44,343 nt of DNA, from NCBI GenBank assembly GCA_018268835.1, contig JAFDVU010000040.1, positions 1 to 44,343 on the forward strand, given 5' to 3'. The position numbers and the translations under genes were made by a program. The notes under the pieces are model-generated. The model did no database searches, was not told the origin of the DNA, and worked only from the letters and a program-made list of their open reading frames with translations. The stretch comes from Acidobacteriota bacterium. GTDB taxonomy: Bacteria; Acidobacteriota; Terriglobia; Bryobacterales; Bryobacteraceae. Within the stretch, counting starts at the first letter, position 1. Each line of letters starts with the position of its first letter. Below are positions 18,994 through 27,396 of the stretch, one piece after another.

Positions 18994-21900
18994 TCAATTC
19001 GCCGGCTGTTCCGTGACGTTGAAGCCTTCCAGTACGATGCGGGGGGATTCGCCGCGCGTATCGGCGTTTTCTACGACGGTGCGGATGGTGCGATGTTCGC
19101 CGGGCATGAGCGCGACGTAGTTGTCGCTGTAGATCGCCGGCAGGATGCGGTCGCCGGACTTCTGACGCACGACCTTCACGCGTGTCATCAGGGCCGGCGT
19201 GGTGGAGGTGTTCTCTAGTTCGGTGGTGAGGATCCACTCACCGTTGCTGCGCTCTGTGCGCGTGGCGGTCTTGACCGCGGCCTTGCCCAGCGTGCGCAGC
19301 GCGCGGTAGTCGCCGGTCTGGGTCCCGTGCCAGTAGAAATTCTCGGACACGGTCTCGGCTCCGCGGGTGAGCTTGAGGCGGATGAAATGGACCGCGCTCA
19401 ACCCGGCCGGGTACTCGATGTGGATCGGGCTCTCGATAGAGTCCTCGCGGCTGTCGAGCGCGGCCGTTTTCTGCCAGCGCAAGCTGCCGTCCAGATTGCG
19501 GATCTCGATGTGTGCGGTGAGGCCGGTCTGGTTGCCCGCGCTGTAGTTCACCACTTCGACCGTGTTGGCCACCGGGTTCCACTGGATGTGCAGCGGCTCG
19601 GCGGCCTTCTTCGCCCCGAAGTAGGCGGCGGACGGTTCGAAGTAATAGTCGTAGGTTTCCCAGACCATGGAGGGCCACGTGGGATGGCTCATCCAGATGA
19701 GCAGGCCCATGCGGTTTTTGCCCTGGGCTTCGAACATCGCGCGGTAGCCTTCGTAGTTGACGAACTGCGCCAGCGAAACCCAGGTGGCGGCGTCGCTCGC
19801 GCCTCCGTAGCTCTTTTCGATGCGCTCGCGGAAGGAACTTCCGCCCTGCGCGCCGTTGAGCGAGAAATCGTGCTTGCCCCACATGTCGCCCTGCGGCCAG
19901 AGGCCGGATTCCGGCATCATGGCGCGCAGGCTATCCATGGTGACGATGTTGGGCATGCCGAGCTCGCTGTGGAATTTCGGAGTGGCGCGCTGCTGGAAGT
20001 AAAACTCGGGCGTCATGGCGCGGTAAGGACCGTGGCCGCTGACGACGTCGTCCGCCGAACTGGGGATGTATGGGATGCCGGGATGCAATTCGGCCAGCAG
20101 GGCGCGAATGGAATCGTCCAGCGGCTTGAGCGGATAGCCTTCGTTGCGCCCGCAGTAGAGACCGATCGAGGGGTGATTGCGGATACGAAGGACGGTGTCG
20201 CGTGCGTTGCGCACGAACATCGGGTTGTCATCGGGGTCGGGGCCGTCCCAGGGATTGGCCAGCCAGAAGTCCTGCATGATGACGATGCCGTTGCGGTCGG
20301 CAGCGTCGTAAAAGGCGTCCTCTCCGACTTGCCCGACCCAGTTGCGAACCATGTTGAAGTGCTGGTCGCGGTGCAGCCGCATGGCGGTTTCGTACTCGCG
20401 CGCGCGGTAACGGAGCATGGATTCGGAGAAGCCCCAGTTGCCTCCGCGTGCGATGAATCGGCGGCCGTTGATCCACATGCGCAGCGTGTGGTTATCTTCG
20501 GACCAGGTGAACTGGCGGACGCCGGTCTGGAAACGCACGGTGTCGGAATCGCCGAACCTGAGTTCCACGTCGTAAAGGTTCGGATCGCCGTAGCCGTTGG
20601 GCCACCACAGCTTCGGATGCTCGAGGGTGAAGTGGTGCTTGATGGGGAGCGATTCCGATGCCGCAAGCCGCACCGGCACTTCGAATGTGTGATCGCCGAA
20701 GCGGCCGGAGAAGTGGCCGGTGACGGGCACGGCCGAGTGGTTGTGCAGCGTGGCTTCGATCTCGATTTCGGCGCGCGAGGTGTCGGGCAGCGGCAGCGTG
20801 GTGCGGACCACGGGCTGTTCCACGGTCACGTCGCCGGTGGTGGCAAGGAAGACGTTGTTCCAGATGCCGGTGTCGCGCCCGTGGATCGTGGGAATCCAGT
20901 CCCATCCGATGGAGGCGTGGAACGTCGGATTGTCGGCGCCCAGCACGCCGCCGTTCTTGCCGGGGCTGTCGAAGGTCTTTTCCTTGAAGACGCCGGGGTT
21001 GTCGTTCCTGTAGATGAGGACGGCGAGCGCATTGTTGCCGCTAGCGCGGAGTTTGCCGGTGACTTCGAACCGGGCGCGCTGGAAAGCGCCTTCGATCCGG
21101 CCGAGCTCCTCGCCGTTCAGGTACACGTCGGCCTTCCAGTTGATGCCGTCGAAGTTCAGCCAGGTGTGCTTGCCGCCCGGTGGCGTGGGGAATTCGTCGC
21201 GATACCAGAAGTTGGCGTGGAAGAAGGAGTCGGAGATGGCGAGCTGGTTGTCACCGAAATCGGGGTCCGGGATTGCTCCGGCGTTCAGGTAGCTTGCGAG
21301 CACGGTCCCGGGGACGGTGGCGATGGTCCAGGCGGAATCGTCGAAGCCGGGGCGGGAGATGGCCACGCCGCCGCCGGAGACCAGCGAATCGCGCTGTACC
21401 TTCCAGCGTCCGCCGGCCAGATCGGTGCGGGCCGCGGTGGCGGCGGGAACGGGATGCGCGCGCGGCACGGGACCGCCGCGGCCGTACACTTCGAGCTCGC
21501 TCAACACGTAGCCTTCGGGCGATGCCGCTCCTTCCAGCAACAACCGCACGTAGCGCGCTTCAACCGCCTGCGCCAGATGGATGTCGTCGGAATCGAGCGC
21601 GTGGACGCCCTTCCAGGTGCGCGCGTCTGCGGAGACCTGCACCTCGCCCTTCGCGGCGCGGCGGATCCAATCGAGCTTCACGCGGTCGATGCGGCAGGCG
21701 GCGCCGAGATCCACGTAGAGCCACTCCTCGCCCGCGCCGGCACTTTTCCACGCGCTGTTGAACTCGTAGGGTCCGCCGATGGGCACGCGCGAGGCGCCGC
21801 GCCAGAACGAGATTTCGCCGATGGACCAGTTGACGTTGCGTCCCGTATCGAACCGCAGGCGGTAGTAGCGGGACCGGGAAGCGGGGAGCGCGATGCGCGG

Positions 21901-22446
21901 GTGAATTTCGCCTGTGGGGTGGGCCATTCCAGTAGCCTGGCCGAGTTGCTTCCAGGTGGCGCCGTCGCCGGAGCCCAGGATGGTGCAGGTCCACTCCTGG
22001 TTATCGGGCGGTGTGGCGGTGATGGTCCCGTCCACGTCGATGCGGTTCACTTCGGGGACCTCATCGCCGGCGATTTCGATCTGGACCCAGACGCTGGGGC
22101 CGCGCTGATCCACGGTAGTCACCCAGTTGCCGTCGAGCAGGAGTTCGCGATCGATCTTGCCGAGCACGCCCTTGGTCGAAGTGGAGACGCGGAGCCAGCG
22201 CGGAGAGCGCGAATCGTGAATTCCATCGGTGACGAGTTGGCCGGTCAGGTTGTAGTCGTAGCTGCTGGATTGGTACACGGGACGGCGCAGGGCAACATTG
22301 CGGTACGCCGCCGAATCGATTTCCATTCGCGGGGAAAAGTCCTGCCTGGGATCGCCGGGATACACACCCACGCCACGCGTGTACTCCTGCGCCGCGACCG
22401 TAGCTAGTGCGAGCAGGCTGAGGGGGAGGATACGGAAGAGACTCAT
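18994..22446 (-). CDS. Secreted GH2-family glycosidase with N-terminal discoidin-like domains
   Basis: Exo-glycosidase of family GH2 (beta-mannosidase, beta-glucosaminidase or beta-galactosidase group). The 1150-residue protein has a signal peptide (residues 1-19) and two F5/8-C (discoidin)-like modules (about 45-215 and 220-322; the second ends GYVLSELEVYGRG). The GH2 sugar-binding jelly roll follows (about 340-540, FWYRDEF, VYLNGEELGRIEGAF), then an Ig-like domain (540-645) and a TIM barrel (650-950). The expected acid/base is E769 in YCGRNEG, and the nucleophile is E828 in FHSELGMP. Two or more beta-domains close the chain. Its ATG overlaps the stop of the ROK kinase gene (ATGA, 22443-22446), so it is translated with the MFS-ROK pair. 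The sugar cannot be told from sequence alone. Confidence 0.92.
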   Translation of the reverse strand: MSLFRILPLSLLALATVAAQEYTRGVGVYPGDPRQDFSPRMEIDSAAYRNVALRRPVYQSSSYDYNLTGQLVTDGIHDSRSPRWLRVSTSTKGVLGKIDRELLLDGNWVTTVDQRGPSVWVQIEIAGDEVPEVNRIDVDGTITATPPDNQEWTCTILGSGDGATWKQLGQATGMAHPTGEIHPRIALPASRSRYYRLRFDTGRNVNWSIGEISFWRGASRVPIGGPYEFNSAWKSAGAGEEWLYVDLGAACRIDRVKLDWIRRAAKGEVQVSADARTWKGVHALDSDDIHLAQAVEARYVRLLLEGAASPEGYVLSELEVYGRGGPVPRAHPVPAATAARTDLAGGRWKVQRDSLVSGGGVAISRPGFDDSAWTIATVPGTVLASYLNAGAIPDPDFGDNQLAISDSFFHANFWYRDEFPTPPGGKHTWLNFDGINWKADVYLNGEELGRIEGAFQRARFEVTGKLRASGNNALAVLIYRNDNPGVFKEKTFDSPGKNGGVLGADNPTFHASIGWDWIPTIHGRDTGIWNNVFLATTGDVTVEQPVVRTTLPLPDTSRAEIEIEATLHNHSAVPVTGHFSGRFGDHTFEVPVRLAASESLPIKHHFTLEHPKLWWPNGYGDPNLYDVELRFGDSDTVRFQTGVRQFTWSEDNHTLRMWINGRRFIARGGNWGFSESMLRYRAREYETAMRLHRDQHFNMVRNWVGQVGEDAFYDAADRNGIVIMQDFWLANPWDGPDPDDNPMFVRNARDTVLRIRNHPSIGLYCGRNEGYPLKPLDDSIRALLAELHPGIPYIPSSADDVVSGHGPYRAMTPEFYFQQRATPKFHSELGMPNIVTMDSLRAMMPESGLWPQGDMWGKHDFSLNGAQGGSSFRERIEKSYGGASDAATWVSLAQFVNYEGYRAMFEAQGKNRMGLLIWMSHPTWPSMVWETYDYYFEPSAAYFGAKKAAEPLHIQWNPVANTVEVVNYSAGNQTGLTAHIEIRNLDGSLRWQKTAALDSREDSIESPIHIEYPAGLSAVHFIRLKLTRGAETVSENFYWHGTQTGDYRALRTLGKAAVKTATRTERSNGEWILTTELENTSTTPALMTRVKVVRQKSGDRILPAIYSDNYVALMPGEHRTIRTVVENADTRGESPRIVLEGFNVTEQPAN

Positions 22447-23552
22447 TGGCTTTCGTCGAGCCGCGCGAGAGCGAAGGCGTAGGCGCCAATACCCGCGGCC
22501 TGGCTGGTGCCAAGCCGCGAGATGCCTACCGCGGTGCGCTTGAGCGCGTCAAATTGCACGGTTTGGTTGGTACCCGGAATGGTAACGGTCCTGGGTTCGC
22601 CCTGGAAGAAGGGCTCGCGCTGCGCGGGGTCTTCCAGGTTGAACACGCGCGGAATCAGGCGCGAGTACCGGTTGCCGTCCGGCGCGGTGTAGGTGGTGCT
22701 CATGGCGTCCACCAACGAGGGTAGGAACTGAGGGTGCGCGCCGGCGATGCCGCCGCCGATGACGACGAGGCAATCGAGCAGGGTCACGGCCTCGGCGATG
22801 GCGTCACCCGCGACCTCGCCCATCCGGCGGAAGGCCTCGCGCGCGGCGGCCCGATCGCCGGGCGCTCGGCCCTCGGCGATATCAAAGATGATCTTGGGCT
22901 CGGGCACGTCGGCGGCGTCGAGACCGGCGACTTCGCCGTATACTCGGCGCACGGCGCGGATGGACGCGCCCTCTTCGGCGTGGCATTCCGCGATCAGCTT
23001 GTGACGCAGCAGCCAGACTTCGCCGCCGGCCGAGTTATCGCCGAGGAAGAGTTCGCCGCCGCACACGATGCCGCCGCCGAAGCCTGTGCCGAGTGTGACG
23101 CCTAGCAGGTTCCGGTAGCGCTTGGGGCTGCCGGCCTCTTCGAGCAGGCCGTTGACGTAGGGCAGGAATCCGGCGGAGGCTTCGCCGTAAGCGAAGAGGT
23201 CGCCATCGTTGTTGATGTAGACCGGCACGCCGAATCGGGCGGCCAGGAACGGGCCGAGGGGCACGTCGCGCCAGGCGGTGAGGTTGGGCGGCGCGGTGAT
23301 GATGCCACCGGGATAATCGGCCGGTCCGGGAAAGGCGAAGCTGATGGCCGAGGGCGCAACCGGCAACTGCCCTTTCACGCGGGTGAAGCCTTCCACCAGT
23401 TGTTCGAGCGATGAAGGAAGGTGATCGGCGCGCGATGGGAGCGCGAAGGGTTCCACGATGGCACGGTTGCCCTGCATCGCGGAGAAGACGAAGTTGGTGC
23501 CGCCGGCATCCAGGGTCATGACCACGCGCGGGTCGCTGGAATAGTTGGTCAT
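22443..23552 (-). CDS. ROK-family sugar kinase lacking the zinc motif
   Basis: ROK proteins phosphorylate hexoses in the cytoplasm or act as sugar-sensing repressors. The 369-residue protein has no N-terminal DNA-binding domain, so a kinase is more likely. It shows the phosphate motif LDAGGTN (14-20), the catalytic Asp in INNDGD (D116), and the second glycine-rich motif GVTLGTGFGGGI (151-162). The usual ROK zinc site (GHM plus CxCGxxGCxE) is absent: after AGGEVW the chain runs on without those Cys residues. The stop overlaps the start of the GH2 gene and the start is 6 bp after the MFS stop, giving one transporter-kinase-hydrolase operon. It probably phosphorylates the sugar released by the GH2 enzyme. 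Confidence 0.88.
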   Translation of the reverse strand: MTNYSSDPRVVMTLDAGGTNFVFSAMQGNRAIVEPFALPSRADHLPSSLEQLVEGFTRVKGQLPVAPSAISFAFPGPADYPGGIITAPPNLTAWRDVPLGPFLAARFGVPVYINNDGDLFAYGEASAGFLPYVNGLLEEAGSPKRYRNLLGVTLGTGFGGGIVCGGELFLGDNSAGGEVWLLRHKLIAECHAEEGASIRAVRRVYGEVAGLDAADVPEPKIIFDIAEGRAPGDRAAAREAFRRMGEVAGDAIAEAVTLLDCLVVIGGGIAGAHPQFLPSLVDAMSTTYTAPDGNRYSRLIPRVFNLEDPAQREPFFQGEPRTVTIPGTNQTVQFDALKRTAVGISRLGTSQAAGIGAYAFALARLDESQ

Positions 23553-23558
23553 GGCGGG

Positions 23559-24707
23559 TCAGGCGGTCCTTTCCGAGCGGTTCATCACGGCTGTGTAGGT
23601 GATGTAGAGGATGCAGGCAAGGGGCACCAGGAAGCTGAGCCGGACGGTGGTGCTGTCTGCGACCACACCCATGAGCGGCGGCATGATGGCGCCGCCCACG
23701 ATGGCGGTGATCATGAGCCCGGAGAGTTCGTTGGTGTAATTCGGCATGGCCTCGACGGCGATGGAGAAGACCAGCGGAAAGATGTTGGCGAAGCCGATGC
23801 CGACGACGAAGAAACTGCCGACCGCGACTGTAGCGTCCGGGGCGAAGAGGCCGAGCAGGCCGGCGATGGACAGCGCGCAGGTCACCAGGAAGAAGCGGCG
23901 CGGCGAGATCCAGGTGAGGATCACGCCGCCACAGAGCCGGCCCACGGTCAGGGCGGTGAAGAACAGGCTGGTGCCGAGCAACCCGACCTTGCTGATGTCC
24001 ATGTTGAAGCGCTCCTTGAGGAATAGCGGGATGCCGGCGCTGACGCAAACCTCGGCGCCCACGTAGAAGAAGATCGCGGCCACCATGGCGAGCACGTAGC
24101 CGTTACCAAGGAGTTTGAGACAGGAGCCCATGGTGGCCGCTTTCTGTGCGGGCTTCTCCTCCTGCACGTGCAGTCCCAGGATGCTGAGCAGTGCCACCGC
24201 CAGTGCGACTGCGTAGATGGGGAACATCACCTGCCAGGAGGCGCCGAAGAAGCGCGCCGCGATCACCGGGATGAGCGGTCCGGAGAGCGAGCCGATGGCT
24301 TTCACGAACTGCGCCAGCGAGAGGTTGCGTGAATAGCGTCCCGGAGCGCTGACGTCGCGCATGATGGGATTGCCGGCTACCTGCATGATGGTGGCGCCGG
24401 CGCCGAGCGACAGGACGGTCAGCAAAAAGCGCGCGAAGGAGTGCAGCCCGAAGCTCGCATTGAGGAGCCCGAGGAAGGAGACGATCAGTCCCAGGGTGAG
24501 GATGAATTTCTTTCCGCGGGAGTCCTGCATGACCCCCACCGGCACGCTAAGCAGGCCGAACATGCTGAAGCCCACCAGGGGAATCAGCGAAGCCACAGTG
24601 TTGGAGAGTTGAAACTCGCTGCGCGCGAGGCTGACGAATGGCCCTACGGCATCGGCAAACCCCATCGCCAAAAACGCCAGGAAGACTGGCGCGGCTTTCA
24701 GTCGCAT
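23559..24707 (-). CDS. MFS sugar transporter, FucP-like
   Basis: The 382-residue protein has about 12 membrane segments. It resembles the FHS/FucP branch of the major facilitator superfamily, proton symporters for fucose, glucose, galactose or N-acetylglucosamine. Supporting segments are FLAMGFADAVGPFVSLARSEF in helix 1, the loop motif GVMQDSRGKKFIL, MQVAGNPIMRDV in helix 4 (the AxNP pattern of FucP relatives), and GIGFANIFPLVFSIA in the C-terminal half. It is the first gene of a tight minus-strand operon (6 bp to the ROK kinase gene). Upstream lies a palindrome (24756-24777) shared with the divergent DUF4136 gene. Uptake of the monosaccharide freed by the GH2 glycosidase is the likely job. 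Confidence 0.88.
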   Translation of the reverse strand: MRLKAAPVFLAFLAMGFADAVGPFVSLARSEFQLSNTVASLIPLVGFSMFGLLSVPVGVMQDSRGKKFILTLGLIVSFLGLLNASFGLHSFARFLLTVLSLGAGATIMQVAGNPIMRDVSAPGRYSRNLSLAQFVKAIGSLSGPLIPVIAARFFGASWQVMFPIYAVALAVALLSILGLHVQEEKPAQKAATMGSCLKLLGNGYVLAMVAAIFFYVGAEVCVSAGIPLFLKERFNMDISKVGLLGTSLFFTALTVGRLCGGVILTWISPRRFFLVTCALSIAGLLGLFAPDATVAVGSFFVVGIGFANIFPLVFSIAVEAMPNYTNELSGLMITAIVGGAIMPPLMGVVADSTTVRLSFLVPLACILYITYTAVMNRSERTA

Positions 24708-24755
24708 TATGTTCCGGTTTCCTTATCCCCGGGTGCGGTTGGAGCCACCCCGGTC

Positions 24756-24777
24756 ACTTCGATCCGAAGTAAAACTT
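24756..24777. promoter_or_regulatory. Overlapping palindromes, candidate operator
   Basis: ACTTCG-ATC-CGAAGT (24756-24770) is a perfect inverted repeat. It overlaps a second one, AAGT-AAA-ACTT (24767-24777). They sit in the 156-bp region between the divergent MFS-ROK-GH2 operon and the DUF4136 gene, about 50 bp from the MFS start. This is a plausible repressor site; no regulator gene is adjacent. Confidence 0.45.
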
Positions 24778-24863
24778 TAGCGCGATTGGATGCACGGGGT
24801 GCGGCAGCGGCTGGTACCGCCGATGGTGCGATTGCCCTGGCGCCTGTGGTAGATTCGCCGGAT

Positions 24864-25367
24864 ATGAAAGTCCTCCTCCTCGGTGTGCTGGGTGTGGCCG
24901 CGGTCTTCGCGCAGAAGGTGGATGTTGAGTTCGATCAGTCCGTGGACTTCTCCCAATTCCACACGTTCGCCATCCGCGACGGCCGGTTGAACAGCAGGAG
25001 TCCGGCGCTGAACAGCGAGTTGGTGCGCAAGCGCATCGATGAGGATATTCGCCGCAGCCTGGAGGCCAAGGGACTCTCCTTCGTCGCCTCCGGCGCGAGC
25101 GACCTCAACATCCGCTACACGCTGGGGGCGGCGCGGAAGACCGAGGTGGAGAGGTACCCGGCCGGCTGGCGCGGGTGGGGAACGCGGGTCGTGCGGGTGC
25201 CGTACACCGAGGGTACCCTGGTGGTTGACCTGCGCGACCCGCGGACGCGCTCGCTGGTGTGGCGCGCCATCGCCCGCGAAGAGAAGAGCGACCCGAACAA
25301 GCTGCAGGGGAAACTGGACGGCATGGTGAAGAAGTCGTTCGACAAGTACCCGCCCAAGGCAAAATAG
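24864..25367 (+). CDS. DUF4136-type exported protein
   Basis: A 167-residue protein with a signal peptide (MKVLLLGVLGVAAVFAQ) and one beta-rich domain. It resembles DUF4136 proteins: a start like VDVEFDQSVDFSQFHTFAI, a middle with DLNIRYTL, and an end with TLVVDLRDPRTRSLVWR followed by a helical tail. There is no lipobox Cys, so it is probably periplasmic rather than a lipoprotein. The frame is open far upstream, but the ATG at 24864 is the one that gives the signal peptide. The next gene starts 4 bp after the stop, so the two are co-transcribed. DUF4136 has no established function. Confidence 0.85.
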   Translation: MKVLLLGVLGVAAVFAQKVDVEFDQSVDFSQFHTFAIRDGRLNSRSPALNSELVRKRIDEDIRRSLEAKGLSFVASGASDLNIRYTLGAARKTEVERYPAGWRGWGTRVVRVPYTEGTLVVDLRDPRTRSLVWRAIAREEKSDPNKLQGKLDGMVKKSFDKYPPKAK

Positions 25368-25371
25368 AGGG

Positions 25372-27396
25372 GTGACGAAGCTAAAGGCCTGTCTGCTGCT
25401 CGCACTCGCGGCTGGTGCCTCGGCGCAGCCGTTCGTGCACCCGGGCATTCTCCAAACCCGCGGCGATCTGGATTTCATGAAGGCCAAGGTCGCCGCGGGA
25501 GAGCAACCGTGGAAGCAGGCGTGGGACAACCTGCTTGGCCAACCGTACTCTTCGCCGGGCTTCGAGCCGAGGCCGGTGGCGCACATCGCGCGCGGGGCGT
25601 TCGGACGAGCCAGCCAGGGCGATCGCGATCTCTCGGACAGCGCGCAGGCCGCCTACAGCCAGGCGCTTCAGTGGTACGTCACTGGCGACCGCGCGCACGC
25701 GCGCCGGGCGATCCGCATTCTCAACGCGTGGAGCGCGGTGCTGTGGGACTTCGAAGGTAACGACGCTAAACTGCTGGCGGGGTGGACGGGCGGCGCGTTC
25801 TGTAATGCCGCGGAGATCCTGCGCGCCACGGATTCAGGCTGGGACACGGCGGGCGTCACGCAGTTCCGGCGCATGATGCTCACGGTCTACTACCCGCTCC
25901 TGCGCGATTTCTTCCCCGAAGCGAACGGCAACTGGGACGCGGCGATCATCGACAGCCTGCTTTCGATCGGAATTTTCTGCGACGATCGCGCCATCTTCGG
26001 CAGCGCGGTGGAGCACTTCCTGCGCGGTCCCGGCAACGGTGGCGTCACGAAGTACGTGTATCCCAACGGGCAGTGCGACGAGAACGCGCGTGACCAGGGA
26101 CACACGCAACTCGGGCTGGGCTACTTCGCCCGCGCGGCGGCTGTGGCGTGGAATCAAGGCGTGGACCTGTGGAGCACGGCCGGCGATCGCCTGGCGCTCG
26201 GATTCGAGTACACGGCGAAGTACGTAATGGGGGAGGATGTGCCGGCATACGGCACGCTGTCCCCGGCGGGGCGCGGGCGGCTCAGCGATATCTACGAGCC
26301 GGTGTATCAGCATTACCACTTTGCGAAGGGTCTGGATACGCCGTACACCGAACGCGCCATCCAGGGCACGCGCGAACGTGGCTGGGCCGCGCTGGTGATG
26401 TACCGCGGGACGTCAGGACGCGCGCCGGCCGGGGCATCGCGCGCGCCGGCGGCGCCGGGGCCGGCGGCGGGTGCGCAGTCGACGCCGGGTGAGCGGGCGC
26501 CCGCGGATGCGGTGACGGTCGCGGCGGGCGAGTCCATACAGGAGGCGATCGACAGGCGCGCGGCCGCCGGGGGCGGATGGGTCGTGCTGGCCAAGGGGTT
26601 GCACACGCTCCCCGCCGCACTGCGAATCCCGAGCGGGATCACGCTGGCCGGACAGGGGCGGGAGACGATCGTGTTTCTCGACCCGAAGGCGCCGGTGGCG
26701 AACGCCGGAATCGCGATCGTCAATGCGAGCGACGATCTGCACGACGTGACGTTGCGCGATTTCGCGATCGAAGCGTCCACGGTGACGCGCGTGCCCACCG
26801 ATCCCAACCAGGACCGTCGCGTGCGCTCCTACCAGAGCGCGCCGGTTCGCGGCGGTGTGCGGTTCAGCGCGCAGCGGACGGGAGAGATGCGCAACCTGCG
26901 GATGGAGCGCGTCACGGTGCGCAACGCCACGCACAACGCGGTCGCCATTCTCGGGGCGGCGGGAGTCTCGATCGTGGCGTGCGATTTCAGCGAGAGCGGA
27001 TCGAGCGTGGTGCCGGGGCCGGGGCTGGAGCACAACCTGCTGCTCACGCGCGTGAACGGCGCGGAGGTCCGGGACAGCCGCTTCGACCGCTCGCCGTGGG
27101 GCAGCGGGATCGACGTGAGCTTCAGCCGCGACGTCACGCTCGCGAACAATGAGATTGCGCGCAACCGGCTCTACGGCGTGCGGGTAAGCGAAAGCGAGGA
27201 CGTGCGGGTGACCGGGAATCTGGCGGAGGGCAACGACGCGGGTGGGATCGTGCTGGAGCGGCTGTTTGACGGATCGCGCGGAATCGTGGTGCGGGAAAAC
27301 GTGGTCCGCAACAACGGCGGCGCGGGAATCGACGCCGCGGGCGCTATCGAAGCCGATATCGCGACCAACACGGGACGAGACAACGGCCGGCGGTAG
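25372..27396 (+). CDS. Alginate-lyase-like domain fused to a right-handed beta-helix domain, secreted
   Basis: A GTG at 25372 gives a signal peptide (MTKLKACLLLALAAGASA) and a 674-residue protein. Residues about 22-340 match the alginate-lyase-type alpha/alpha-toroid: HPGILQTRGDLDFMK, the helix pair with YVTGDRAHARRAIRILNAW, NGNWDAAIIDSLLSIG, and the conserved DENARDQGHTQLGLGY (236-251) with likely catalytic Asn/His/Tyr residues. An Ala/Pro/Gly linker (345-378) leads to a right-handed parallel beta-helix (380-674) that opens with the pectate-lyase-like ESIQEAIDRRAAAGGGWVVL and ends in repeated short strands. Two polysaccharide-acting folds in one chain suggest cleavage of a uronate-containing polymer. 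Its TAG is directly followed by the stop of the convergent CzcC-like gene. Substrate unproven. Confidence 0.85.
   Translation: MTKLKACLLLALAAGASAQPFVHPGILQTRGDLDFMKAKVAAGEQPWKQAWDNLLGQPYSSPGFEPRPVAHIARGAFGRASQGDRDLSDSAQAAYSQALQWYVTGDRAHARRAIRILNAWSAVLWDFEGNDAKLLAGWTGGAFCNAAEILRATDSGWDTAGVTQFRRMMLTVYYPLLRDFFPEANGNWDAAIIDSLLSIGIFCDDRAIFGSAVEHFLRGPGNGGVTKYVYPNGQCDENARDQGHTQLGLGYFARAAAVAWNQGVDLWSTAGDRLALGFEYTAKYVMGEDVPAYGTLSPAGRGRLSDIYEPVYQHYHFAKGLDTPYTERAIQGTRERGWAALVMYRGTSGRAPAGASRAPAAPGPAAGAQSTPGERAPADAVTVAAGESIQEAIDRRAAAGGGWVVLAKGLHTLPAALRIPSGITLAGQGRETIVFLDPKAPVANAGIAIVNASDDLHDVTLRDFAIEASTVTRVPTDPNQDRRVRSYQSAPVRGGVRFSAQRTGEMRNLRMERVTVRNATHNAVAILGAAGVSIVACDFSESGSSVVPGPGLEHNLLLTRVNGAEVRDSRFDRSPWGSGIDVSFSRDVTLANNEIARNRLYGVRVSESEDVRVTGNLAEGNDAGGIVLERLFDGSRGIVVRENVVRNNGGAGIDAAGAIEADIATNTGRDNGRR

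Noticed and set aside
19327..22407. A 1026-codon open frame on the strand opposite the GH2 gene
   Set aside because: Its translation is low-complexity Val/Ala/Gly/Asp text without domains. It mirrors a strong GH2 gene with catalytic motifs and results from GC-rich codon use.
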